DNA of 64,000 bases from Alphaproteobacteria bacterium (lineage in GTDB: Bacteria > Pseudomonadota > Alphaproteobacteria > MPNO01 > UBA2964): NCBI GenBank assembly GCA_012103315.1, contig WLWZ01000006.1, forward strand, positions 62,001 to 126,000, in the 5' to 3' direction. This document shows positions 53,147-63,136 of the stretch, piece after piece (within the stretch, counting starts at the first letter, position 1; every line of letters begins with the position of its first letter). Under the pieces are notes generated by a model. It saw nothing but the letters and a program-made list of their open reading frames with translations, made no database searches and was not told the DNA's origin. A program made the translations under genes and the position numbers.

Positions 53147-54376
53147 CTAAGATTTCTGGAAGTCGGCGAGTTTGATTGTTTTGACTTTGCCGTCATACCG
53201 TATCTTGAAGTTGAGGTCGCCACTATCCTGGTCGACAAAAATGACGCCAGTTCCCTCACTAGGGGTGCGCGGTTTATTTCGAGCTTCCATCGCGAGGCCG
53301 CCGCCATTTGCTGTTTTTGCTATGTGCACGCCCGCCTCAGGGTTTTTTGTCCCAAAACCCACGCCACCGCTGCTACGAATACGAAGCGAATTCTCCACAC
53401 CGTTAGAATCCAAACGGATGATTTGTTTCGATTGATGGGCATCGTCTCTGACCATGAATGAAGACCTGTGGCACATAAATGTATAGCGGCCACCGGAGGG
53501 GTCCTTTAACTTTAGGGCCTCTGGCGAACTGGAATTGATTACGACGGAATTGACCGGAGAGTCGTTGTTACCGATTTCGATTGTCTCACTGGTCGATTTG
53601 GGAAGGATATAATTCTGTCCGCCGCCTAATCTGAGGCTCCCGCCCATACTGATACCAGCACCATTTCTACCGAGCTCAACCTCATTTTTCTGGTTGATAC
53701 GTATGGCTTCGATATAGCCGGTGTCTTTCCCTCCTTTTTGGACAAGCAAGGGCCTGTCATTTTGATCGAATTGAAAATTTGTCCCGGCACCGACATAGAT
53801 CTTATCTTTCGCCCAATCAAATTTTAGCCTGGTGGTGTTTTCCTTATCAGCTTCGCTGAAGCTCACAACACTCGAAGTGAATGCAAGATCAAGTGTTCTA
53901 GCAATGTCCCCACGATTCCATGATGACGTCAAAAGGCGCCGCGATTTACCGTCGGTGTCGATCAGGTTGTGGTGGTATTCGGCAAGTCGACGTTTGCCGG
54001 TTTCCCATAGTTCTTCGAATTCGATGGCGAGTGATGGCTCGCTCTTAACTTCTTGTAATCCGTTATTGCGGATATTGATGCCCCAACGGTGAACCACATT
54101 GTCGCGTTCTGTAGGGTTTTTACCGGCACCTTGGTTGAAGCTGAAACTGAGCGCGTCAGGGTGAGCTTTGCTGGGGTCGTTTTTTAGCCAAGTTGTCGGA
54201 AATTTCTTCGGCTGGACCGTTTGCTCCGCGAAAGAGTTTCGCAGGGCCGTACCCAAGGGTACCTTGTTCTTTTTGCTTTGAGCTTGTGCGTAGCGAAGGT
54301 TTGGCTTCGCGTCGGCAACGGTGGTTGCACCCACAGTTGTGCCGGTTAAGCCCATAATAAAGTCACGTCGTTTCAT
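53147..54376 (-). CDS. Tat-leader protein with tail-fibre-like beta-structure
   Basis: 409 residues from ATG 54376; the frame extends to 54439 without support. The leader MKRRDFIMGLTGTTVG copies the dctP leader at ~10 of 16 positions. The mature part is rich in G, N, S, T and short strands: RINQKNEVELGRNGAGI, GGSLRLGGGQNY, ETIEIGNNDSPVNSV, and near the end GGVGFGTKNPEAGVHI, a pattern (GIGTxxPxAxLHV) common in trimeric phage tail and S74-type fibre proteins. No peptidase S74 chaperone domain is visible. Function unknown; an exported or surface fibre is inferred. Confidence 0.65.
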   Translation of the reverse strand: MKRRDFIMGLTGTTVGATTVADAKPNLRYAQAQSKKNKVPLGTALRNSFAEQTVQPKKFPTTWLKNDPSKAHPDALSFSFNQGAGKNPTERDNVVHRWGINIRNNGLQEVKSEPSLAIEFEELWETGKRRLAEYHHNLIDTDGKSRRLLTSSWNRGDIARTLDLAFTSSVVSFSEADKENTTRLKFDWAKDKIYVGAGTNFQFDQNDRPLLVQKGGKDTGYIEAIRINQKNEVELGRNGAGISMGGSLRLGGGQNYILPKSTSETIEIGNNDSPVNSVVINSSSPEALKLKDPSGGRYTFMCHRSSFMVRDDAHQSKQIIRLDSNGVENSLRIRSSGGVGFGTKNPEAGVHIAKTANGGGLAMEARNKPRTPSEGTGVIFVDQDSGDLNFKIRYDGKVKTIKLADFQKS

Positions 54377-54469
54377 GGCGTTTTTTGACCCCCTAAAACC
54401 TAAAAACCCATTTTCGATTAGGTATGTTATCGAGGACAATTTTTACGCGCAATGGCGTCTAAACAATTT

Positions 54470-55189
54470 CTATAGCGTTATCCAGCCTTGTGGCGTTAAT
54501 CCCTCAAGTGGTCGAAACCGAGCCTTATAGGCCATTTTTGGACTCTCCTCGATCCAATAACCAAGATAGACATGCGGTAGATCATTTTCTGCTGCTTGTT
54601 TTATAAGCCATAACACCATGTATGTGCCGAGGCTTCGCTTGTCGAGCTCCGGATCAAATAGGCTGTAAACCGCGGACATCGCATCCATTTGACGATCCGC
54701 CAGCATCACCGCGACAAGCAACCGCTCTGGATCACGAAATTCAATGATACGGGTGTCGATCGGGCTATCTTCAATCATGGCCCGAAAATCCCGAAAGCTC
54801 ATACTGGACATTTCGCCACCAGAATGGCGTGATCTTTGATAGCGCGTGAACAGGCGATATTGCTCCATGGTGGCATGACCAGCCATGTCGCGTGTTGTCA
54901 GGTCAGCGTTGCGATTGGCTATGCGTCGAAACGAGCGCGACCATTCAAAACCTTCTACCCGAATACGTACTGGTACACAGGCCGTGCAGCCGCGACAGGC
55001 GGGTCGATAGGCCAAACTATGACTCCGCCGAAACCCCGCTCGTGACAGGTTGTCATAGAGTTCCATCGCATTTGGTGTCGCGAGGTCGGTGACGACTTTG
55101 CGCTCTACGCGACCGGGAATATAGGGGCACGGTAAAGCGCGCGTTCCCATAAAAAAACGGTGTGGACGGAGTTCAACAGGCCGGTTCAT
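54470..55189 (-). CDS. bpt: Aspartate/glutamate leucyl-transferase (Bpt, ATE-like)
   Basis: 239 residues. N-terminal Cys cluster (PCPYIPGRVERKV; RPACRGCTACVPVR) and the GNAT-like C domain with YLGYWIEESPKMAYKARFRP are those of bacterial Bpt/arginyl-transferase. It adds leucine from Leu-tRNA to proteins with N-terminal Asp or Glu, making N-end-rule substrates for ClpS-ClpAP. Neighbours do not add information. Confidence 0.94.
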   Translation of the reverse strand: MNRPVELRPHRFFMGTRALPCPYIPGRVERKVVTDLATPNAMELYDNLSRAGFRRSHSLAYRPACRGCTACVPVRIRVEGFEWSRSFRRIANRNADLTTRDMAGHATMEQYRLFTRYQRSRHSGGEMSSMSFRDFRAMIEDSPIDTRIIEFRDPERLLVAVMLADRQMDAMSAVYSLFDPELDKRSLGTYMVLWLIKQAAENDLPHVYLGYWIEESPKMAYKARFRPLEGLTPQGWITL

Positions 55190-55282
55190 CAGTGGCTACT
55201 TAAGATCACACATAATGATCCACCATAAATCGCTGGCTGTTCACGTCAAGCGAGCATGTCTACCGGTTATGAGAGCGTCTGC

Positions 55283-56308
55283 TCAACGAATACGGGGGCC
55301 GGTCCAGTCTTGTTTGGGCAAGGCGGGTGCAGTCTTTTTCTTTTTCGCGGCGCGGCGGGCTTTTGTAACTGCCACCTGTCTTTTAGCTTCGGCTTTCTCG
55401 GTCACTTTTCGTCGCAGAAGCAGGATGCTGATACGGCGATTGCGGGGTGATTTGGTGTCGTCCGGCAACAGTGGGTCGAGAGCGGCGCGGCCCGCAACGG
55501 AAGATATCCGATCCGGAAACAGACCGGTCGTGGCCAAAACACGGCGGCTGGCCTGAGCACGCTCACTCGATAATTCCCAGTTGCCATATCCTTTCCTGTT
55601 TTTGAAAGGGACCGAGTCAGTGTGACCGGAAATCCGGATTTTATTATCCATTGTGGCGATGGCATTGCCGATTGCTTTGATCAGTGTTTCCGTCCGTTTA
55701 AGCATTCGGGCACTGCCACCGGCGAACATTGGCTTACCTTCCTTGTCGATGACCTGGATACGCATGCCTTCCGGGGTCTTGTCGATAAGAAGATGTTTTT
55801 CCAACCCCTTTAGCTGAGGTGTTTTACTAATCGTTTCCTTTATATCTTTTTCTGCGCGATCAAACTTGGCTTCTTCAATGGCGTTTTCGCGATCTTGCCG
55901 ATCTTTCATGGCCATTTCTGCGGCCTTCATTGAGTCCTCGGCGGTAGCGGCCTTGTCGTTGGCACCGCCTTCCTCTTCGGCATCACCGGCCTGAGCGCCG
56001 GTGGTCGGTTCTAGTTTGAGTGACACGCTCGGAACCGCAGTCCGTGATGTCATTGCACCTGGCGTAGAGATCGTTCTACCGCCGAGCATGCCACCCGCGC
56101 CGCCAGTACTTGTTGAGACGCTTACCGGGGAAAAATAGTCAGAAATGCCCTTTTTCTGGTCCTCGGTTGTCGCGTTGAGGAGCCACATCAGCAGGAAGAA
56201 CGCCATCATTGCCGTCACGAAGTCAGCATAGGCGACTTTCCAGGCACCACCGTGATGGCCATGCCCGCCCTTAACAATCTTCTTGATGATAATGACGTCG
56301 TCGCTCAT
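55283..56308 (-). CDS. motB: Flagellar motor stator protein MotB
   Basis: 341 residues. The N-terminal KKIVKGGHGHHGGAWKVAYAD leads into a single membrane segment; the proton-carrying Asp is in YADFVTAMMAFFLLMW. A long linker rich in Thr, Ala and Glu follows, then an OmpA-like peptidoglycan-binding domain (ISGHTDSVPF; NWELSSERAQASRRVL; RNRRISILLLR). The tail is basic (KKKKTAPALPK). It is encoded 48 bases after motA on the same strand. Proton coupling is expected. Confidence 0.95.
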   Translation of the reverse strand: MSDDVIIIKKIVKGGHGHHGGAWKVAYADFVTAMMAFFLLMWLLNATTEDQKKGISDYFSPVSVSTSTGGAGGMLGGRTISTPGAMTSRTAVPSVSLKLEPTTGAQAGDAEEEGGANDKAATAEDSMKAAEMAMKDRQDRENAIEEAKFDRAEKDIKETISKTPQLKGLEKHLLIDKTPEGMRIQVIDKEGKPMFAGGSARMLKRTETLIKAIGNAIATMDNKIRISGHTDSVPFKNRKGYGNWELSSERAQASRRVLATTGLFPDRISSVAGRAALDPLLPDDTKSPRNRRISILLLRRKVTEKAEAKRQVAVTKARRAAKKKKTAPALPKQDWTGPRIR

Positions 56309-56356
56309 GGAACTCTTTACCGTTTGATCGTTTGACCGTCTGGGTTAGCCATCGTA

Positions 56357-57220
56357 TTAGCCAATCGACGGTAGTTCGTTTACCGCTTCTTCGACTTCGT
56401 AGAAGGAGGGGCGGACATCGCTCAACAACGCCTTGCGGGCGAACTCGACACAGACCGCGGGAGCATGACCTGCAAGATAAGCGAGAATTCCGGCCTTCAT
56501 GCAGGAGAAGTATTTACTGTCGGCGTCGTACTTTGCTGTCAGCGTCGTAGCGAGCGGGCCACAGAATCCATAGGCGACAAACACGCCGAGGAACGTTCCA
56601 ACAAGGGCGCCACCGATTAGTTTACCCAGAACTTCTGGGGGTTCGGAAATCGACCCCATCGTTTTGATAACACCGAGCACGGCGGCCACAATTCCGAGCG
56701 CTGGCAGGGCGTCAGCCATCGCCTGAACAGCGCCGGCAATCTGGTGCTGTTCATGATGGTGAATCTCCAGCTCTTCATCCATCAGCGCTTCAAGTTCGTG
56801 GGGACTTTCGGTGCCGAGACTGATCATCCGAAGATAATCGCAGAGAAACGTGACGTGATGATGATCTTCGTGGAAATCCGGAAAAGCAGAAAAGATGTCG
56901 CTTTCATCTGGGTTTTCAACATGGGCTTCGAGTGCCAGCATGCCTTTACTCTTTGCCAGCTTAAAGACCTGGTACATCAAGGAGAGTAATTCGACGTAAT
57001 TATCCTTGGTATATTTGGGGCCTTTCATGGCATCGCCGAAGCATTTCGCCGTGCGGCCGATAACAGTTTTGGGGTTGCCGATGATAAAGGCGCCAATAGC
57101 GGCACCGACGATGATCACGACTTCAAAAGGCTGCCATAGAACAAAGAGCTTGCCACCCATGGCCACGTAACCGCCAAGAACACAGGCAAACACAACAACG
57201 ATGCCGATTATCACAAACAT
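56357..57220 (-). CDS. motA: Flagellar motor stator protein MotA
   Basis: 287 residues, four membrane segments. FVIIGIVVVFACVLGGY at the start, the cytoplasmic loop with the torque-generating charged residues, and the paired segments GIVAAVLGVIKTMG and LGVFVAYGFCGPLA with the conserved Pro near the channel. It forms the MotA5B2 stator. The upstream region (57221-57428) carries a perfect CtrA-type site 57 bases from the ATG. No other flagellar gene is in the window. Confidence 0.96.
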   Translation of the reverse strand: MFVIIGIVVVFACVLGGYVAMGGKLFVLWQPFEVVIIVGAAIGAFIIGNPKTVIGRTAKCFGDAMKGPKYTKDNYVELLSLMYQVFKLAKSKGMLALEAHVENPDESDIFSAFPDFHEDHHHVTFLCDYLRMISLGTESPHELEALMDEELEIHHHEQHQIAGAVQAMADALPALGIVAAVLGVIKTMGSISEPPEVLGKLIGGALVGTFLGVFVAYGFCGPLATTLTAKYDADSKYFSCMKAGILAYLAGHAPAVCVEFARKALLSDVRPSFYEVEEAVNELPSIG

Positions 57221-57277
57221 ATTTGGACCTCAGACAGACTCTTCACCAGGGTTGATGGTAAAGATGACGTATTTGGG

Positions 57278-57294
57278 TTAAGAAGCAGTTAACC
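57278..57294 (-). promoter_or_regulatory. CtrA-type binding site upstream of motA
   Basis: TTAA-N7-TTAACC with spacer GAAGCAG. Read on the minus strand the same bases give TTAA-CTGCTTC-TTAACC, so the site matches the consensus on both strands. It lies 57 bases before the motA start codon. CtrA control of flagellar genes is well established in alphaproteobacteria; control of this gene is inferred. Confidence 0.68.
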
Positions 57295-57428
57295 AGCTGA
57301 GGTTCATTCGTCAGTAAAATCAATAACTTACAATTAAAAACAAAGTAAACGAGTGTCTCGCATGTGGCTCTTGACGTGGGCCGGCGGGCACGACAGTTTA
57401 GCGGCCATCTTAAGGTGGAGAGTATTAA

Positions 57429-57851
57429 ATGGCAGAGAACGTAAAAACCGCTGACGAACTACAAACCCGGTTGGTCGCCAATCATTTTAATGAGTGGATG
57501 GGGCTTAAAATCGTCGGGCTTGATGAAGAGAAAATTGAGATAACCATGACCTGGCGCGAAGAGATGATTTCCAATCCCAAGGCACGGGTTACACATGGTG
57601 GTATCCTCGGCGCCCTGGTTGATGTCTCAGCCGACTTTATGATTGCCGCCAAGCTGGGTGCGCCGGCACCGACTGTTGATATGCGGGTTGATTATCATCG
57701 CGCCGCGATGCCCGGTGATCTTAAAGCGGTTGGTCGGATTATTCGTCTCGGCGGCACGTTCTCGACAGCTGAAGCGGAAGTTTTTGATGGTGACGGCAAA
57801 CTTGTCGCCAGCGGTCGCGGGCTCTATTTCTCGGGGGCGTTAAAAAAATAG
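57429..57851 (+). CDS. PaaI-type hotdog-fold thioesterase
   Basis: 140 residues. The hotdog signature ARVTHGGILGALVDVSADF carries the active-site Asp/Gly region, with DMRVDYHRAAMPGD in the central strand. It probably hydrolyses an acyl- or aryl-CoA ester. GGTGGAG precedes the ATG. The flavin reductase gene follows 85 bases on, in the same direction. CoA-linked aromatic catabolism would fit both but is not demonstrated. Confidence 0.9.
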   Translation: MAENVKTADELQTRLVANHFNEWMGLKIVGLDEEKIEITMTWREEMISNPKARVTHGGILGALVDVSADFMIAAKLGAPAPTVDMRVDYHRAAMPGDLKAVGRIIRLGGTFSTAEAEVFDGDGKLVASGRGLYFSGALKK

Positions 57852-57936
57852 ATCAATGTCCGGCTGCGGTTTTGACAAGCTCAGAACTGCGCGCCATGAT
57901 TGATCAGCGTATCAAATGACGGGTGAGGACCCTTAG

Positions 57937-58419
57937 ATGACCATCGATCCACGAGAATTCCGCAACACGGTTGGCTGCTTTGCAACGGGCATCACCGTTA
58001 TTACAACGTTGGATACGGATGGCGCGCCGATCGGTCTGACAGCAAATTCTTTTACGTCGGTTTCTCTCGACCCGCCAATGGTTCTGTTCTGCCTTGATCG
58101 TAAGGTGGCAAGCTTTGAGGCGTTTGCGGTCGGCAAGCCGTTTGCCGTGAACATTCTCGCTGTAGATCAGATGGATGTTTCCAACCGTTTCGCCAAAAGT
58201 GGTGCAGATAAATGGGACGGGTTTGAGTACGACACCAACCAGGATGGTGTACCTATGCTGCCGGGCAGTCTCGCCAACCTCGAATGCCGTGGCGACTCAA
58301 TTATGGATGGCGGTGATCATGTCATCGTTATTGGCGAGGTTGAACGCTTCGCCTCGGCTGGCGAAGACACCAAACCGCTGCTCTATTATCGTGGCGGTTA
58401 TAACGAGGTCGCGTCTTAG
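57937..58419 (+). CDS. Flavin reductase-like protein (FMN-binding split barrel)
   Basis: 160 residues. FRNTVGCFATGITVITT, GLTANSFTSVSLDPP and PFAVNIL are the typical FlaRed/HpaC blocks; GGDHVIVIGEVE is the C-terminal strand. It supplies reduced flavin to a two-component monooxygenase, whose large subunit is not in the window. It converges with the penicillin-acylase gene, the stops interlocking over TTAG. Confidence 0.92.
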   Translation: MTIDPREFRNTVGCFATGITVITTLDTDGAPIGLTANSFTSVSLDPPMVLFCLDRKVASFEAFAVGKPFAVNILAVDQMDVSNRFAKSGADKWDGFEYDTNQDGVPMLPGSLANLECRGDSIMDGGDHVIVIGEVERFASAGEDTKPLLYYRGGYNEVAS

Positions 58420-60752
58420 CGACTTCTAGTTGGAATTAGCTCCAGCTTTTCAGAACCTTTTTGCATCATTAAGGCCCCGCCATCGCGCCAGCGTTTTGCG
58501 AGGTCTTTGTAGTGCGGTGAGAACCAGTTGCCTGATTGTCCCGGTGCAATGATGTATCGGCTTTTGCTCGGATCATCTAGGTCATAAATGCCGCGATAGG
58601 CTGCACCATGTACGCTGGCGAATGGGTTGCCCGGGTTGCGAATGAGCGTGTTGCCGCGATTGATTGTGTACGGCCCGCCATCAGAGGGCAGCCGGATATT
58701 AAACAGCGAACCAATGACCGGGACACGCCCTAGCACCGGGTGATCAAGCTTTGCAAAATGCGCAGCGCCCCATTTCCAGCTCGCTTGATCAGCGCCGTAG
58801 GTGTCAGAGAGCGATTTGAGCGCGGTACCCAAGGCGCGAGCCAGCATACCGCCGCAGCTTTCCAATGGTTCTGTGGTTGTGTCGTCACACCATTTGGCTT
58901 CGCCGCTGAGGACACGTTTAATTGTCAGCGGCCGCAACCCCCAATAGGCCCCGAAGGTCTTGCCTAACTCATCGCGGAACAGCTGCCGGTTAAGCTCTCT
59001 CAACCAGGTGAGAAATATCAGAGGCTCGGCAGCCTCCCGCGCCATGCGGTGGTCCCAGCGGCTGAGCTGATCAAGCATCGCGGCAATCTCTGGCGCACGA
59101 GGCGTTTGTTTCAACATCAGTGGCAATAGCTCTTGTGCCATTGCCGATACGGCATCCTGTTGGAGACGGGACATGTCATCCATGGTCTTTGGCTTCGTCT
59201 TGTCGAGTTGCTGGTCGATCCGTTTGGCGCGATAGCCGGGTGCCCGATAATTACCCAGCGGATAGCGATAGCTCGCGGTAGGAACCGGGTTATTGGCGTT
59301 AGCAATTTTGCCGGAAGACGGATTGTAGAGCTGCGGTAGTTCATCGAACGGGATGTAGCCTTGCCAGTCTGCGTCACTGGTCGAGCCATCCGCAGGAACC
59401 AGACCGCTTCCCTGTTTACGGATCGGCACGCGTCCCGGTGCAATCAGGCCGATGTTTCCAGCTTGGTCGGCATAGCTAATATTCATGTGGGGCGCATGCC
59501 AGTCACGTAGCGCGGTTCGAAACGATGCCCAGTCCTTCGCGTGGTTGATGCCATAGAGCGCAGCGGCGGTCTTATCGATTGGATCGATTGCCGGAGTCTG
59601 TATGGTCATGACCTTGCCGGGTCCCGCAAGCCTGGCGAGGGCCGGGTTGTGGTCAGACAGGATGGGCCCATGACGGGTGATCCGGATTTTGAGCGTGACG
59701 TCGGGCTTTCCTTTCACGCCTATATGTTCGGTGATTGAGGTGAAAGGCTGGTAGCCATCGGGCGTCTGATATTGGCCTAAATCCTCTGGATTAAGCGTCT
59801 CAACAAAAAGGTCCTGTACGTCGGTTTCGGCAGCGGTGACTCCCCACGCGATCTTGCCGTTTTGACCGAGTACTGTGAAAGGCAGGCCGGGGACCGTTGC
59901 GCCGGATAGAGTCCGTTCGGGTGTTGTGATACTGGCGAGATACCACAAGGCCGGAGTGCGGAACCGCAGATGTGGGTCATTGGCCAACATCGGTTTGCCA
60001 GCCGCGGTGCGTGTGCCTGAGAGTACCCAGCTATTGGAGGCTGAACTTACAGCAAGGGCTGATGGCACATTGCCAAACAGGGTGGCAAAGCTGCGAGGGC
60101 CGTCTGAAGGGTAGGGTGGCAGGAGCATCTCGACGTCAGCCTGCTTTAGCGTTTTTAGCAATTGTGCGCGGAGAATCTCTGTACGAGAATTCTGCGATAG
60201 AAAGATCGCCATCATCCGCCCCCAAACCAGAGAGTCTGCAACAGTCCAAGGCTCGGGTCTGTAACGCAGCAGATAGAACTCCACTGGCCAGGCGCGGCTC
60301 CAGCTGTTTCGATGTTCAGTAAGCCAGGCATTTACGCCTTTGGTATAGGCGGTGAGGGCGGCACGTGTGTTCTTATCGAGATGTTGGAAGGATGCCTTTG
60401 CCTTCTGATACAGTCCGAGCGTTCGCATGTATTTATCGGTATCAAGTGTTGGGCCCCCAAGAATTTCCGAGAGTCGTCCAGCGCCCAAACGGCGTTGGAA
60501 ATCCATTTGCCAAAGCCGGTCCTGGGCATGGGCAACACCGAGCGCATAATAGGCGTCGTGCTCTGACGACGCTTTTATATGAGGGATGCCGAATTGATCG
60601 CGGCCGATCTCGGTTTTTGCCTGTAAGCCCGGAAGGTTGAGCGAACCTTCAATGATCGGCAATGACGTTCGCAGCCACGCCCAGCCAGCGGCGATAATCA
60701 CGATCACCATGAAGAGGAGAACGGCGCTACCGCGACCAAGCCATTTACGCAT
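58416..60752 (-). CDS. Penicillin acylase (Ntn-hydrolase) family protein
   Basis: 778 residues. One N-terminal membrane/signal segment (GSAVLLFMVIVIIAAGWAWL), an alpha chain with FGIPHIKASSEHDAYYALG and QDRLWQMDFQRR, then the autoprocessing point before Ser in SASNSWVLSGTRTAAG, which becomes the N-terminal nucleophile of the beta chain; AND in LANDPHL and GQNGKIAWG follow. It hydrolyses amides; N-acyl-homoserine-lactone acylases, cephalosporin and penicillin acylases share the fold, so the substrate is open. Periplasmic. Confidence 0.92.
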   Translation of the reverse strand: MRKWLGRGSAVLLFMVIVIIAAGWAWLRTSLPIIEGSLNLPGLQAKTEIGRDQFGIPHIKASSEHDAYYALGVAHAQDRLWQMDFQRRLGAGRLSEILGGPTLDTDKYMRTLGLYQKAKASFQHLDKNTRAALTAYTKGVNAWLTEHRNSWSRAWPVEFYLLRYRPEPWTVADSLVWGRMMAIFLSQNSRTEILRAQLLKTLKQADVEMLLPPYPSDGPRSFATLFGNVPSALAVSSASNSWVLSGTRTAAGKPMLANDPHLRFRTPALWYLASITTPERTLSGATVPGLPFTVLGQNGKIAWGVTAAETDVQDLFVETLNPEDLGQYQTPDGYQPFTSITEHIGVKGKPDVTLKIRITRHGPILSDHNPALARLAGPGKVMTIQTPAIDPIDKTAAALYGINHAKDWASFRTALRDWHAPHMNISYADQAGNIGLIAPGRVPIRKQGSGLVPADGSTSDADWQGYIPFDELPQLYNPSSGKIANANNPVPTASYRYPLGNYRAPGYRAKRIDQQLDKTKPKTMDDMSRLQQDAVSAMAQELLPLMLKQTPRAPEIAAMLDQLSRWDHRMAREAAEPLIFLTWLRELNRQLFRDELGKTFGAYWGLRPLTIKRVLSGEAKWCDDTTTEPLESCGGMLARALGTALKSLSDTYGADQASWKWGAAHFAKLDHPVLGRVPVIGSLFNIRLPSDGGPYTINRGNTLIRNPGNPFASVHGAAYRGIYDLDDPSKSRYIIAPGQSGNWFSPHYKDLAKRWRDGGALMMQKGSEKLELIPTRSR

Positions 60753-60759
60753 CTGGCAA

Positions 60760-63074
<2,315 letters not shown>

Positions 63075-63077
<3 letters not shown>

Positions 63078-63135
63078 TTCAGGTCCCTTGATTAATCTTT
63101 GGCGGCATATTCCACGAAATGGCCGCTACGCCAAA
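63075..63135 (-). promoter_or_regulatory. Candidate structured leader of metY
   Basis: On the minus strand, UUUGGCG (63135-63129) pairs with CGCCAAA (63104-63098), enclosing 24 bases. That loop contains CAUUUC (63121-63116), complementary to GAAAUG (63080-63075), which includes the metY start codon. A hairpin with a pseudoknot masking the start would result. Compact pseudoknotted SAM riboswitches (SAM-II, SAM-V) are known before methionine genes in alphaproteobacteria, but their conserved cores were not recognised here. Confidence 0.3.
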
Positions 63136-63136
63136 C

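Noticed and set aside
57300..57350. AT-rich CAATTAAAAACAAAGTAAAC run before the thioesterase gene as a further regulator site
   Set aside because: Only one TTAA is present and no paired half-site or promoter hexamer fits the spacing.
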